A stretch of DNA of 64,000 bases from CAJCJE01 sp963818685 (GCA_963818685.1 CAWFTJ010000005.1:186001-250000), one strand, 5' to 3'; shown: positions 42,818 to 52,661, numbered from the stretch's first letter. The notes: generated from the letters alone by a model not told the origin. Translations and numbers: made by a program.

Positions 42818-43555
42818 TCAGGCGCGGTGGAACGCGTCCGGGTCGGCGGCCCAGGCCGTGATGGTGGGCAGGATGCCCTCGACCGTCGGTGCGATCACGT
42901 CGGCCTCCCCGTCCGCGCGCCCGAATCGGTCGACATAACCGGTGACCGCGCCGAAGTCGCGGGCCGGTGCGATGTCGTTGTGCCAGTGGTCGCCGATGCT
43001 GAAGATCCGCCACGGTTTGTCGTTGGCGTCGATGTCTTCGGCGATGTCGGCCAGGATGCGGCGCAGGCCAACAGGTTTGGCCGCGCTGTTGATGATCTGG
43101 TCGAACTTGTCCTCGGCGCCGATTCGGGTCAACAGTGCGGCAAGACCGAGTTGGGGGCTGTTCGTGGCAAGCACGATGCGGGTGCTCGACCGGAGTGCCA
43201 CCATTGTGTCGAGGAGACCCCCAGGCACCTCGACAGCCAACCCCTGATCGGCCAACGCGGCCCTGCTGCGCAGGAACGCCGCGTCCAGCTCGGTCCTGCC
43301 GACGTCGAACCGCAGGGTGGCCAGCCGCTGCACGGCCTCCCACCCGTCGGTCGCGGCGAGCAACTCCGGTTCGGTGTGCTCGCCGACGCCGTTGGCGAGA
43401 TACTCTTCCACAATGGACAGAAACTTCTCGGCGTCCGCTTCGGACAGAACGGCCGCGACGCCGTCCGCGTAGGCGCGAACGGGGCCGTCCCCTCGGTAGA
43501 GAGTACCGTCCAGGTCCAGGAGCAGGGCCTGACGCCTGTGTTCAGCCACGGACAC
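42818..43555 (-). CDS. HAD family hydrolase
   Basis: The 245-residue protein has the HAD motifs LLLDLDGTLYRGDG (D-x-D nucleophile), IVLATNSPQ, a Lys in NSAAKPVGL and FSIGDHWHNDIAPA (GDxxxND). Its first 14 bases overlap the end of the upstream permease gene, so it is translated with the importer. It may dephosphorylate an imported sugar phosphate, consistent with the MBL gene next to it. Confidence 0.85.
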   Translation of the reverse strand: MSVAEHRRQALLLDLDGTLYRGDGPVRAYADGVAAVLSEADAEKFLSIVEEYLANGVGEHTEPELLAATDGWEAVQRLATLRFDVGRTELDAAFLRSRAALADQGLAVEVPGGLLDTMVALRSSTRIVLATNSPQLGLAALLTRIGAEDKFDQIINSAAKPVGLRRILADIAEDIDANDKPWRIFSIGDHWHNDIAPARDFGAVTGYVDRFGRADGEADVIAPTVEGILPTITAWAADPDAFHRA

Positions 43556-44420
43556 CGCCAGCCGCCGAGAACGCGCCGGTGATGAAATACCGTTGCAGGA
43601 CCAGGAAGATCACCAGCACCGGAATGGTGGTGAAGGTGACCGCAGCGCACAGTCCGGTGTAGTCGTTTCCGCTGGAACTGCCGTAGAGGAAGTTGTACAG
43701 GCCGACCTCGACCGGGCGGACACTGTCGTTGGTCGGATCCATCACCGACGGCCACAGGAACGAGTTCCACGAGGCCATGAACGTGTTCAGCGCGATGATG
43801 ATCAGCGCTGGCCGGACGAGCGGTGCGCCGACCGAGAACAGGATCCGCAACCGGCCCGCCCCGTCCAGCTCGGCCGCCTCGAACAGTTCCTGCGGCAGGT
43901 TCAGGAAGAACTGGCGGACCAGGAAGATGCCGAACACGCTCGCGCCCCACGGCACGATCTGGATCCAGTAGGTGTCGACCCAGTTGATGTCCGAGGCGAT
44001 CTGGTAGTCCGGGATCAACAGCACGACCTGCGGGATCATCAGCACCGAGAGCACCAGCGCGAACAGCGCACCGCGCCCCCGAAAGCGCATCACACCGAAC
44101 GCGAACCCGGCCATCAGTGAGGTGACCAGGCACAGCACCAGCGTGCAGCAGGCGACCAGCACCGTGTTCAGCAGATACCGCGCCCACGGCGCCGCCGCCC
44201 AGGCCCGCACGTAGTTGGCGAAGTACAGGTGCGGAATCAGCGGCGGTGGCGAGCCGAACATGTCGCCGGTGGAGTTCAGCGACGTCACGACCACCCAGTA
44301 GAACGGGAAGATGAACACGATGCCCACCAAGACCGCGACAGCGATCCTGGTCAGCCTGCCGGCCCGGCGACGCGACCGAACGCGCCGCCGGGCCCTTGGT
44401 GCGGAAAGAACCTGAGTCAC
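43542..44420 (-). CDS. Carbohydrate ABC transporter permease (MalG/UgpE-like)
   Basis: The 292-residue protein has six membrane helices and the EAA loop EAAELDGAGRLRILFSVGAP LVRP that contacts the ATPase. It pairs with the MalF-type permease encoded at 45872-46840. No ATPase gene is in the operon, so a shared MsiK-like ATPase elsewhere probably drives uptake, as in many actinomycetes. Confidence 0.92.
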   Translation of the reverse strand: MTQVLSAPRARRRVRSRRRAGRLTRIAVAVLVGIVFIFPFYWVVVTSLNSTGDMFGSPPPLIPHLYFANYVRAWAAAPWARYLLNTVLVACCTLVLCLVTSLMAGFAFGVMRFRGRGALFALVLSVLMIPQVVLLIPDYQIASDINWVDTYWIQIVPWGASVFGIFLVRQFFLNLPQELFEAAELDGAGRLRILFSVGAPLVRPALIIIALNTFMASWNSFLWPSVMDPTNDSVRPVEVGLYNFLYGSSSGNDYTGLCAAVTFTTIPVLVIFLVLQRYFITGAFSAAGGVRG

Positions 44421-44448
44421 AGCGTGACCCTCGTGCCGGCTGGGGTGA

Positions 44449-45816
44449 TCATTGCGCGGCCTTCACTTCGTTCTTGGCGTTGGTCTGCGCCTTGTCCAGC
44501 GCGCTCTTCGGGTCGACGCCGCTCTCCAGCACGCTGGACAGGGCGATGCCCAGCTCGTACTGGGTCTTGTCGCCCCACGGCGCCGGCACGCTGCCGCTGG
44601 ATTCCTGCAGCGCGTTGGCTGCCGTGATCATCCACGGGTTCGCCGAGGTGAAGCTGGTCATCTGGGTCAGCGCCTGCGGCGTGACCGGCACGTAGCCGGT
44701 CTGGGTCGACCAGTACGCCTGCGAGGCGGGCGAGCTGAGGAACTGCATGTACTTCCAGGCCGCCGCCTTCTGCTCGGCGCTGGCCTGGGAGAAGATCACC
44801 AGGTTGCCGCCGTTCATCTGGTTGGCCTTGCCCGAGGGCCCGGCCGGTAGGTCCGAGGTGGCCAGCGGGAACCGGTTGCCGACGGCCTTCTGCTCGTAGC
44901 TGTAGCCGGCGATCGAGGAGATGTCGTCGAGGCCCTTGCCAGCGCCGAGCGCGGTCTCGCCCGGGTAGCCCTTGCCGGTAGCAAGCGCACCGGATTTCTT
45001 GAGGTCCAGCAGGTATTGCATGGCCTTGACCGCAGCCGCGCTGTTGAATTGCGGCTGGCCGTCCTTGTCGAACACCGGGGTGCCATCGGCCTGCGCGAGG
45101 ATCTCGAACCAGACCACACCGGAGGAGATGTCGCCCGCCCCGCCCGGGTCGATGCTGATGCCGGTCACGCCGTCCTTCGACACCGCCTTCGCGTTCGCCG
45201 CGTACTGGTCCCAGGTGGTCGGCTCGGTCAGGCTCGCGGCCTTGAGCATGGTCGGGTTGTAGAAGTTCACGTACACGCTCTTGCTGAACGGCCACATCCA
45301 GGTGTTGCCGTCGCACAGCTTGAGGTCGTTGCGCACACCCTGGTACAGCTGCGCGGCGGAGTTGCCTACGTAGCCGTTGAGCGGGTCGATCACGCCACTG
45401 TTGGCGAAGTCCGCGACCGAGCTCTCGTACGCCTGACCGATGGTCGGCGCCTTCTTCGCGGCGACCGCGTCCTTCTCGTTCTGCTGGAGGGTCTCGTAGT
45501 TCGGCGAACCCTCCAGCGTCACCGTGATGTTCGGGTTGGCCGCCTCGAACTCGTCGGTCAGGTGCTGGATCGCCGGCTTCTGCGCGCCACCGATCATGGT
45601 CTCCATGAACGTGATCGTCACGGGGCCGGTGGTCTTCGCGTGCACGCCGTTGGACGAGGAGTTGGCGCCGGACAGAAAGCAGTTGGACGGGCTGGCGCCG
45701 GTCTGCGACGACGAGCCGCCGCCCGCGCAACCGGTCACCGCGAGCGCGGCGCCCACGACGGCTGCGGTTGAGGCGCCGATCATTCGGCGGCGACGCCCGG
45801 TCGGGAAGCTGAACAT
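44449..45816 (-). CDS. Sugar ABC transporter substrate-binding lipoprotein (UgpB/MalE-like)
   Basis: The 455-residue protein begins with a lipoprotein signal peptide whose lipobox is VTGCAGG (Cys near residue 30), and continues as a family 1 solute-binding protein with TITFMETMIGGAQKPAIQHL, NPNITVTLEGSP, TTWDQYAANAKAV and SSPASQAYWS. Resemblance to UgpB-type glycerol-phosphate binders is suggested by overall layout only. It sits between the two permease genes. Confidence 0.9.
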   Translation of the reverse strand: MFSFPTGRRRRMIGASTAAVVGAALAVTGCAGGGSSSQTGASPSNCFLSGANSSSNGVHAKTTGPVTITFMETMIGGAQKPAIQHLTDEFEAANPNITVTLEGSPNYETLQQNEKDAVAAKKAPTIGQAYESSVADFANSGVIDPLNGYVGNSAAQLYQGVRNDLKLCDGNTWMWPFSKSVYVNFYNPTMLKAASLTEPTTWDQYAANAKAVSKDGVTGISIDPGGAGDISSGVVWFEILAQADGTPVFDKDGQPQFNSAAAVKAMQYLLDLKKSGALATGKGYPGETALGAGKGLDDISSIAGYSYEQKAVGNRFPLATSDLPAGPSGKANQMNGGNLVIFSQASAEQKAAAWKYMQFLSSPASQAYWSTQTGYVPVTPQALTQMTSFTSANPWMITAANALQESSGSVPAPWGDKTQYELGIALSSVLESGVDPKSALDKAQTNAKNEVKAAQ

Positions 45817-45871
45817 GGGTCCTCTTCTTCGTGCAGGTTCTTTGTGCGGGGATTGGCGGTTCGCCCGACGC

Positions 45872-46840
45872 TCAGATGGCGATCGCCGAAGGTCGGGAGG
45901 TCTTGCGCTGGATCAGGGTCAGGGCAGCGGTCACGATGAACAGCACAACGGCTATGGCCGCGCCGTAACCGGTTCTCGTCGCGATCTGCTCGTAGAGCAG
46001 CACGCTGACCGTGGTCGTCGCGGTGCCAGGACCCCCCTGGGTCATCGCGTAGAACTGGGTGAACGCCTGCAACGACATGATCATCGTGATGGTGATGACG
46101 AAGACCGTCACCGGTCGCAGCTGCGGCCAGGTCACGTACCAGAACTCCTGCCAGCGGTTCACCCCGTCGACCCGCGCGGCCTCACCGAGTTCCGGGGAGA
46201 GCACGGACAGGCCGCCGAGGAAGACGATCGTGGTGAAGCCGAGCTCGTGCCAGAGGCTGTAGGCGATCACCGACGGCATCGCCCAACTCGGCGAGAGCAG
46301 CCAGTTCGGGCCCGCGAGGCCGATCGCCCGCAGAGCCAGGTTGAGCAGGCCGAACTTCTCGTTCAGTATCCAGATCCAGGCGATCGAGGTGGCCACCAGG
46401 GGCGTCACGTACGGCGTGAACACTGCGACTCGGGAAGCCGCGACCCACCGGCCGCCGCGTTGCAGCAGCAGGGCGATCAGCAGGGACAGCGCCGTCCCGC
46501 CGATCACCATGGCCACCGTGAAGTACAGCGAGTTCAACGTGCTGGTCGGGAAGTCGTTCTCGCTGAACAACTCCTGGTAGTTCGCCAGGCCACGGAACTT
46601 CGACCTGGCCACGTTCAGCGAGTTCCAGTTGAACAGGCTGATGTAGAGCGTGTAGATCGTCGGCAGGATGGTGAACACCGCGAAGATCGCCAGGGCCGGT
46701 GCGGTGAACAGGTAACCGACCGGCCCCGACAGTGCTCTTGGCACCTTGCGTCCTGGCACTTTGCGCCGCCGCTCACGCGGGCCCTCGCTCCGCGTCCCGA
46801 CGGTCGCCGTGCCCGTCGCAACCTGCTCTGAGATGACCAT
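45872..46840 (-). CDS. Carbohydrate ABC transporter permease (MalF/UgpA-like)
   Basis: The 322-residue protein has six membrane helices and an EAA loop PELGEAARVDGVNRWQEFWY, preceded by a long basic cytoplasmic N-terminus. First gene of the importer operon, with the possible control region immediately upstream. Works with the MalG-type permease and binding protein encoded downstream. Confidence 0.9.
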   Translation of the reverse strand: MVISEQVATGTATVGTRSEGPRERRRKVPGRKVPRALSGPVGYLFTAPALAIFAVFTILPTIYTLYISLFNWNSLNVARSKFRGLANYQELFSENDFPTSTLNSLYFTVAMVIGGTALSLLIALLLQRGGRWVAASRVAVFTPYVTPLVATSIAWIWILNEKFGLLNLALRAIGLAGPNWLLSPSWAMPSVIAYSLWHELGFTTIVFLGGLSVLSPELGEAARVDGVNRWQEFWYVTWPQLRPVTVFVITITMIMSLQAFTQFYAMTQGGPGTATTTVSVLLYEQIATRTGYGAAIAVVLFIVTAALTLIQRKTSRPSAIAI

Positions 46841-46954
46841 TCCCCTGCCGATTCCATGAACCCCGACCCGACCCTCACCAGACCCCTCGTTCCCGGGTCG
46901 TGAGACCCGGGGTAGCCGGTGACGGCGGCAGCACCATATCCTGGAGGGCTGGCC

Positions 46955-47029
46955 ACTTGTCTACGAGAAGTCGTCAATTCGTGACTTGTTAACGGCCACG
47001 TGATGTTCGAGCGACGCATCCGACAAGTC
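46955..47029. promoter_or_regulatory. ACTTGT repeat cluster upstream of the sugar importer operon
   Basis: ACTTGT occurs at 46955-46960, GACTTGT at 46983-46989 and the inverted ACAAGTC at 47023-47029, all inside the 247-base gap between the permease start and the pknG stop. This may be an operator for the importer operon; no regulator gene is adjacent. Confidence 0.35.
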
Positions 47030-47087
47030 GCCAGGTCAGCACACCCAAAAGCCGGTAAACAAGATCGATTTCGGTGATCGGTGAAGA

Positions 47088-50084
47088 TCAGGTGAGGGTG
47101 CGCGGACGGATCGCGTTGGCTTGATCGACAAGATCGATCCGCTCCTGCGGCGTGGCCGCCAGCCGCGCCATGGCGCGGTAGCAGCCCTCCAGGCCGAACC
47201 GGAGATCACGCTCCGCCAACTCGCAGCCGAGCACGACCGGACGCGCCGCGGGCGGCGAACCGTTCGGCCCACCCGCCTGCACCCACTTGTGCGCCGCGGT
47301 GAGCACGTCCGCGGTCAGCCCGGCCCGCCGCTGCGGATCAATGCTCAACCTGGTCAGCCGGTTGCCGGCGTCCACAAGGTCCCGTTCGGCGATCTTCTCG
47401 GCCGGCGTCCACTTCGTCCTGGTCGCGATCACCGCGAGCTGCGCGGCCAGATAGTGGCTCGACCGGTCCGGCACCGACTCCAGCACGTCCAGCGCGCCCG
47501 ACCGGTCACCCAGCGCCAGATATGCCCTGGCAAGGCCGAACGCGGCACTGACAAAGGACCGGTCGGTGCGCCAGACCAGCTCGTAGAGCCGCGCGGCCGG
47601 GAAGTAGTCGCCACACAGCTCCGCGCTGACCGCCAGCGCGAGCTTGGGCGCCAGCTCGCCCGGCACCATGTCGTAGACGTGTTCGAACGCGGTGCGCGCG
47701 TCCCTCGGCCTGCGTGCCATCAGCCCGAGCAGGCCGCGGAACCAGCTGATCCGCCAGTCGTAGGGCAGCTCCGGCACTGGCGCGCCGCGCGCGTCCAGCA
47801 CGGCCGCCTCGTGCAGCGCCTGGTTCGCCTGGTTCAACTCGCCGAGCTCCAGCAGGGCGCGGGTGCGCCACAGCTTGGCCTCCATCGAGTTGGCAGGCGC
47901 GTTGCGCAACGCGTCAAGCAGGTCGCGCGGGGCGTCGCCGGCCAGCGCGGCAAGGCCGGACACCAGGCCGGCCGCCGGGTCGTCGGTGTCCACCTGCGGC
48001 GTCGGCAGGCAGTTGACCACCTCGGCCCAGTCCGGCGGCGCGGGCGGCGCGCCCTGCGTGTGCGAGGAGGTCGCCAGGTTCTCGCCGAACGTGCGCACCT
48101 CCGGCCCGAACACCGCGGAGCGGCCTGGCCTCGGCTCCCTGGTGCCCAGCGCGAGCACCTCGCGCAGCACGCCGGTCAGCTGGTCGGCCATGTCCTCAGC
48201 GGATTCGAAGCGCCGGTCCGGGTCCAGGTGCGTCGCCCTGGCCAGCAACCGGTGGTACGAGCCGAACAGCGAGAACAACGGCACCTGCCGCACGGGCGGC
48301 AACGAGTGCATGTAGGTGCTGGTGTAGCCGACGAAGTCGAAGCTGAGCACGGCGAGCGTGCGGCCGACCGTGTAGATGTCGGACGCGACAGAAGGACCCT
48401 CCGACGCGATTTCCGGTGCACTGTAACCGGAAGTGAAGAAGATCGGGCTCTGCATGTCATCGACGTGCCGCACTGCGCCGAGGTCGATCAGCTTGAGCTG
48501 CGCGTCGGTCTGGATGATGTTGTCCGGCTTGAGATCGCAGTAGAGCAGGCCGACACTGTGCAGATAACCGATGGCGGGCAACACTTCCAGCCCGTAGGCG
48601 AGCACCCGCGCCAACGGCAGCGGCACGACGCGGCCGTCGTTGTCCTTGTTGGCCAACGCGATCTGGCGCAGTGACTCGCCGCCGATGTACTCCATCACGA
48701 TGTAGCCGACCAGGTTTCCGGTCTGCGGATCGGGATGCTGCACGAAGTTGTAGATCTTGACGATGTTCGCGTGCTCGACCTGCGACAGGAACTGCTTCTC
48801 CGCGACGGCGGCGGCCATGGCCGCGGTGTCACCGGTGTCGATAAGGCCCTTGAGCACCACCCAGCGACCGTTGACGTTGTGGTCGCGGGCCAGGTAGATC
48901 CAGCCGAGGCCGCCGTGCGCCAGCGCACCGAGCACCTCGTACTGCCCGCCGACCAGATCACCCGCGACCAGCTTGGGCCGGAACGAGAACGACGTGCCGC
49001 ACTTGGCGCACACCCCGTCCGGGCTGCCCGGCTTGCCGTTCGCGCCGCGGCCGACCGGCGAGCTGCAGTTGCCGCAGTACCGCTTGTCCTCCGGCACCTC
49101 GGGGTTGACCATGATCGCGGACGTCGGGTCCTTGTACGGCACCCTCGGCACCTCGACAAGACCCCCGCCGATCCGCCGCGACTGCGACCGGGTCCGTCCC
49201 CGGCTCGGCCGGGTGCCCCGGCCACTGCCGCGACTGCTGGTCAGCGGGCGCGAGTCGGACGGCGCTCCGGTGCGCTGGCTCGGCCCGGACAACTGCGTCG
49301 CCGCACCGAGCGCGAGTTGCGCGGCCGTGTCCGGCCTGCGCGGCGTGGCCTGGGTGGGTGGCGGCTCGGCCCTGGCCGGTTCGGGTTCCTTCGTGGGCTT
49401 GCCCGGTGCCGGTTCCCAGCCGGAGAGCCGGGCCGACAACGCGTTGCCCTCGGCCGGCTCGGCCGGTTTGGCCTGCGGAGCGGCGTGCCGAGGACGTTGC
49501 GCGGCAAGACCGGGCATCGCCCGCAACGGCTGGCCGGGCGGCGCCCACGCCTGCGGTGCGGCCTTGGCCTCCTCCTCGGCGTGCGGCGAGGCCACGACCG
49601 AGGTGGGCGCGGGCGCCGACAACGCGGGATCGGCCTGCGGCGCGGGAGCTTGCGGCGGGCTCTGCTTCGGCGCCGCCGGCTGTTGGGCCGGTTGTGGCGG
49701 GCGGGGTTGTCGGGGCAGCGGTTGCTGCGGCTGGGGTTGCTGAGGCAGGGGGCGCTGCGGGAGCATCGGCCTGCTGCCGGTCGGCGGCTGGGCTGGGAAG
49801 CCGCCGCTGGGCGGGTATGGCCGGGCGGCTGGCGGTCGCGGGGGTTGCTGTGGTTGTGCCGGCCACTGGCCGCGGCTCGGTTGCGGCTGGGGCTGTTGCG
49901 GCTGGGGCTGTTGCGGCTGGGGCTGCGGCTGGGGTTGTTGGGCCGGCGCGGGGTTGAGGCGCAGGCCGCAGGTCGGGCAGGCGCCGTCGACGAGCCTGCC
50001 GGGGCAGCCGGGCCTCGGGCAGGGGCCGTTGGCCGGCAACGGGGCGCTCGGCTGGGGGCCAGAACTGGTCATCTTCCGCCTCAC
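47088..50084 (-). CDS. pknG: Serine/threonine protein kinase PknG
   Basis: The 998-residue protein has an N-terminal zinc-ribbon (CPRPGC...CPTCGL, residues 15-38), a very long Pro/Gln/Ala-rich disordered region to about residue 330, a rubredoxin-like domain (YCGNCSSPVGR...CAKCGTSF), a kinase domain (VVLKG lysine, YCDLKPDNII catalytic loop, LIDLGAVR) and a C-terminal TPR region. The rubredoxin-kinase-TPR order and the YCD/DLG variants are those of PknG, which phosphorylates GarA-type FHA proteins to control 2-oxoglutarate and glutamate metabolism. The disordered segment makes it about 250 residues longer than the mycobacterial enzyme. Last gene of the glnX-glnH-pknG operon. Confidence 0.95.
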   Translation of the reverse strand: MRRKMTSSGPQPSAPLPANGPCPRPGCPGRLVDGACPTCGLRLNPAPAQQPQPQPQPQQPQPQQPQPQPSRGQWPAQPQQPPRPPAARPYPPSGGFPAQPPTGSRPMLPQRPLPQQPQPQQPLPRQPRPPQPAQQPAAPKQSPPQAPAPQADPALSAPAPTSVVASPHAEEEAKAAPQAWAPPGQPLRAMPGLAAQRPRHAAPQAKPAEPAEGNALSARLSGWEPAPGKPTKEPEPARAEPPPTQATPRRPDTAAQLALGAATQLSGPSQRTGAPSDSRPLTSSRGSGRGTRPSRGRTRSQSRRIGGGLVEVPRVPYKDPTSAIMVNPEVPEDKRYCGNCSSPVGRGANGKPGSPDGVCAKCGTSFSFRPKLVAGDLVGGQYEVLGALAHGGLGWIYLARDHNVNGRWVVLKGLIDTGDTAAMAAAVAEKQFLSQVEHANIVKIYNFVQHPDPQTGNLVGYIVMEYIGGESLRQIALANKDNDGRVVPLPLARVLAYGLEVLPAIGYLHSVGLLYCDLKPDNIIQTDAQLKLIDLGAVRHVDDMQSPIFFTSGYSAPEIASEGPSVASDIYTVGRTLAVLSFDFVGYTSTYMHSLPPVRQVPLFSLFGSYHRLLARATHLDPDRRFESAEDMADQLTGVLREVLALGTREPRPGRSAVFGPEVRTFGENLATSSHTQGAPPAPPDWAEVVNCLPTPQVDTDDPAAGLVSGLAALAGDAPRDLLDALRNAPANSMEAKLWRTRALLELGELNQANQALHEAAVLDARGAPVPELPYDWRISWFRGLLGLMARRPRDARTAFEHVYDMVPGELAPKLALAVSAELCGDYFPAARLYELVWRTDRSFVSAAFGLARAYLALGDRSGALDVLESVPDRSSHYLAAQLAVIATRTKWTPAEKIAERDLVDAGNRLTRLSIDPQRRAGLTADVLTAAHKWVQAGGPNGSPPAARPVVLGCELAERDLRFGLEGCYRAMARLAATPQERIDLVDQANAIRPRTLT

Positions 50085-50090
50085 CTCGCG

Positions 50091-51095
50091 CTAGTTGGAG
50101 TACTGCGGCGTGGGCGGCTGGTCCGAGCCGCCCGCGATCCGGTCGCCGATCCAGGTGTGGTAGCTCGCCGTCCAGTCGCCGTCCGACCTGACTGCGTCGA
50201 GGACGCCGTTGACGAAGCCGACGAAGTCGGTGTCCTGCTTCGGTATGGCCAACCCGTACGGCTCGTCCGCTATGGACGGTCCGACGATCTTCGTGTTCGG
50301 ATCCTGGGCGACCATGCCGGCCAGGATGGTGTCGTCTGTGGACACTCCGTCGACCTCGCCCTGTTGCAGCATGACCAGGCAGTCCGACCAGTCGCCGACC
50401 GCGACCGGGATCGGGTGCGTCGACACCGATGCGATGTGGCCGAGCGAGTCGGAACCCGACGCCGCGCAGACCTTCTTGCCGCCCAGCTGGCTGATGTTGC
50501 TCACGTCGGAGGTGGTCGGCACGAGCAGTCGCTGGCTCGCTTTGTAGTAGACGGTGGAGAAGTTCACGTCGGCGAGCCGGCCGCAGCTGATCGTCATGGT
50601 GCGCGCGATGATGTCGACCGCGCCGCTCTTGAGTTCGGGCACGCGCTGCGCCGAGGTGATCGCCTTGAACTGCACCCGGCTCGGGTCGCCGAAGATCGCC
50701 TTGGCGACGTCGTGGACCATGTCGATGTCGAAGCCCTCGATCGCGTTGGTCTTCGGGTCGCGGTAGCCGAACAGGTAGGTGTTCTGGTCGACGCCCGCGA
50801 TCAGGTAGCCGCGCGAGGCGATCCTGGCCATGGTCGTACCGGCCGGCATCGCGCCTGGCGCCGGGATGGGCGAGGGCGGGCGCAGGCTGGCCGTCGGGTT
50901 GTTGCAGCTCGGTGCTGGCGCGGCCGTTGGTACGGCCGCGGCGCCCTCCACGACGCCGACCGGCCTCGGCGGGTTCGCCGTGCTGACGGTCGGCAGGTTC
51001 ACCGGGCCGCTCGCGGACGCGCAGCCGGTCAGCAGCGCGGCGAGCAGCAGTCCGCCCGCGCCGAGCAGGCGACGGGAACGGTTGCCAACGCTCAT
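50091..51095 (-). CDS. glnH: Glutamate-binding lipoprotein of the PknG system
   Basis: The 334-residue protein has a lipoprotein signal (LLLAALLTGCASAS, Cys near residue 25), then a type 3 solute-binding domain with MARIASRGYLIAGVDQNTYL, EGFDIDMVHDVAKAIFGD and FVGFVNGVLDAVRSDGDW. In mycobacteria GlnH senses amino-donor amino acids outside the cell and signals through GlnX to PknG. The order and the overlaps here are the same. It starts 4 bases inside the glnX gene. Confidence 0.92.
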   Translation of the reverse strand: MSVGNRSRRLLGAGGLLLAALLTGCASASGPVNLPTVSTANPPRPVGVVEGAAAVPTAAPAPSCNNPTASLRPPSPIPAPGAMPAGTTMARIASRGYLIAGVDQNTYLFGYRDPKTNAIEGFDIDMVHDVAKAIFGDPSRVQFKAITSAQRVPELKSGAVDIIARTMTISCGRLADVNFSTVYYKASQRLLVPTTSDVSNISQLGGKKVCAASGSDSLGHIASVSTHPIPVAVGDWSDCLVMLQQGEVDGVSTDDTILAGMVAQDPNTKIVGPSIADEPYGLAIPKQDTDFVGFVNGVLDAVRSDGDWTASYHTWIGDRIAGGSDQPPTPQYSN

Positions 51096-52468
51096 CGGTA
51101 CTCCCTCAACCGCTGCCAGATACCGATCGCCGAGCCGACCGCGGCGAGCACCGCGAGCACCAGCACCCCGATCGGCCAGCCGAACAGGGCGGCGCCCGCG
51201 CTGTCGGTCTCGTCCGCGAACACCGTGCGACCCTGGGTGATCGCCTTGTCCAGCGCGTTGTCCAGGTTGGCGACCATGCTGGCCTCACCGTCGCTCGCCG
51301 TGCTGAGCGTCTCGGAGACGGCGTTCGGGTAGTTGCCGGTGGCGTTCAGGTTCTGCACCGTGTCGTGCGTCCCGAACCAGCTCTTGGCCGCGTTGATCGC
51401 GTCGTCGACCTCGCTGGACATGGTCTGGTCCCTGGACGCGGACCTGACCGCGCCGAGCAGGCCGCCGGTGCCGTCCTTGCCACCGAGTTCGCCGGCCAGC
51501 GTGTGGAACCGAGGGTCGTAGTTCTCGCCGCCGCGCGCGACCAGGTTCAGGATCTCGTCCGAGCGGGCCTGCAACGCGTCGGTGCGCGCCTGGGAGAGCT
51601 GCGCGACCAGGTCAGATCCGGAACTGCGCGCGTCGGAGACGTGCACGCCGGTGAGGATCAGCCCGACCGCGGACCACAACAGGGTCAGCACCATCGCGAT
51701 CGACGCGACCAGCAGCCCGATGTTGAGCACCCGGTTCGTGCGTTTGGCCAGGAACCGCTGGGTGAGCAACAGTGCGACCAGCAACGCCACCAGCAACACC
51801 GCGCCGAGCCACGGGAACGAGGTTGCCTCGTCCTGCTGCGCGTCCAGCGAAGCGGTGTCGGTCTGGTAGAGGTTGCGGGCGGCCGGCAGCAGGGTGTTCT
51901 GCATGAGACCGTCGGCCTCGCGCAGGTAGGCCGAGCCGACCGGGTAACCCTCCGCGTTGTTGGCCGCGGCTCGCTCGACGATGCCGGTGTAGACCGGGAT
52001 GTCGGTTTCCAGCAGGGTCAGCGACGGGACCACGTCCTGCACGTTCTCGGTGTCCGCGCTGTCCGTCGCCGCGACCGCGAGCGCGGCGCCCGCCTGGGCG
52101 ATGTCGGTGTCGTACTGGGCGCGCAGGTTCGCGGGTTCGACGGCGCCTGCGAGGAAGGCGCTGGCCGCGGTCGCGTCCGCGTCCGAGAGCGAGCGATAGA
52201 TCTGTTGGGCCGCCGCGCTCACCGGTTCGCGGTGCTTGGCGAGGTCGTCGAGGGTGTTCACTCGGGTCTGACCGGAGAAGATGCCGACGATGCCGGTGAG
52301 CAGGCTCAACAGGATCAGCCCGATCATCGCGGCACTCAACCGGCCCGGCGTCGTGCCGGCGAACCCGCGCAGGCCGGCGGCGAGATTCGTCGGCAGGCCG
52401 GCCAGCACCGCCCCGCGCGAGCGGCCCTCCGCGTTGTCCTGCGCGGCCGGCGCGGTCGCGGTCACCAT
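51092..52468 (-). CDS. glnX: GlnX, transmembrane partner of GlnH and PknG
   Basis: Starting at the ATG at 52468 (GAGAGGG 3-9 bases upstream), the 458-residue protein has membrane segments near residues 45-70, 225-250, 265-290 and at the C-terminus, with large external helical domains between them that resemble chemoreceptor sensor domains. It transmits the GlnH signal across the membrane to PknG. The frame is open to 52774, but that extension has no initiation signals and covers the structured leader. Confidence 0.88.
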   Translation of the reverse strand: MVTATAPAAQDNAEGRSRGAVLAGLPTNLAAGLRGFAGTTPGRLSAAMIGLILLSLLTGIVGIFSGQTRVNTLDDLAKHREPVSAAAQQIYRSLSDADATAASAFLAGAVEPANLRAQYDTDIAQAGAALAVAATDSADTENVQDVVPSLTLLETDIPVYTGIVERAAANNAEGYPVGSAYLREADGLMQNTLLPAARNLYQTDTASLDAQQDEATSFPWLGAVLLVALLVALLLTQRFLAKRTNRVLNIGLLVASIAMVLTLLWSAVGLILTGVHVSDARSSGSDLVAQLSQARTDALQARSDEILNLVARGGENYDPRFHTLAGELGGKDGTGGLLGAVRSASRDQTMSSEVDDAINAAKSWFGTHDTVQNLNATGNYPNAVSETLSTASDGEASMVANLDNALDKAITQGRTVFADETDSAGAALFGWPIGVLVLAVLAAVGSAIGIWQRLREYR

Positions 52469-52661
52469 GGTCGCCCTCTCCACCCCAACACCCCAGAAGG
52501 GAACATCCAAGCCGAATTCCCGCCCGGCTACCAGCAGCCGACCGGTATACCAGCAACGTAGTGCACGGAGGGTGTTCGCGGGGGGAGATGAGAACTTCCC
52601 ACCGCCGGTATCACAACCCTGACCAGCGGTGATCATCGTTCGGCCCGCGGAGGACGAGCGA

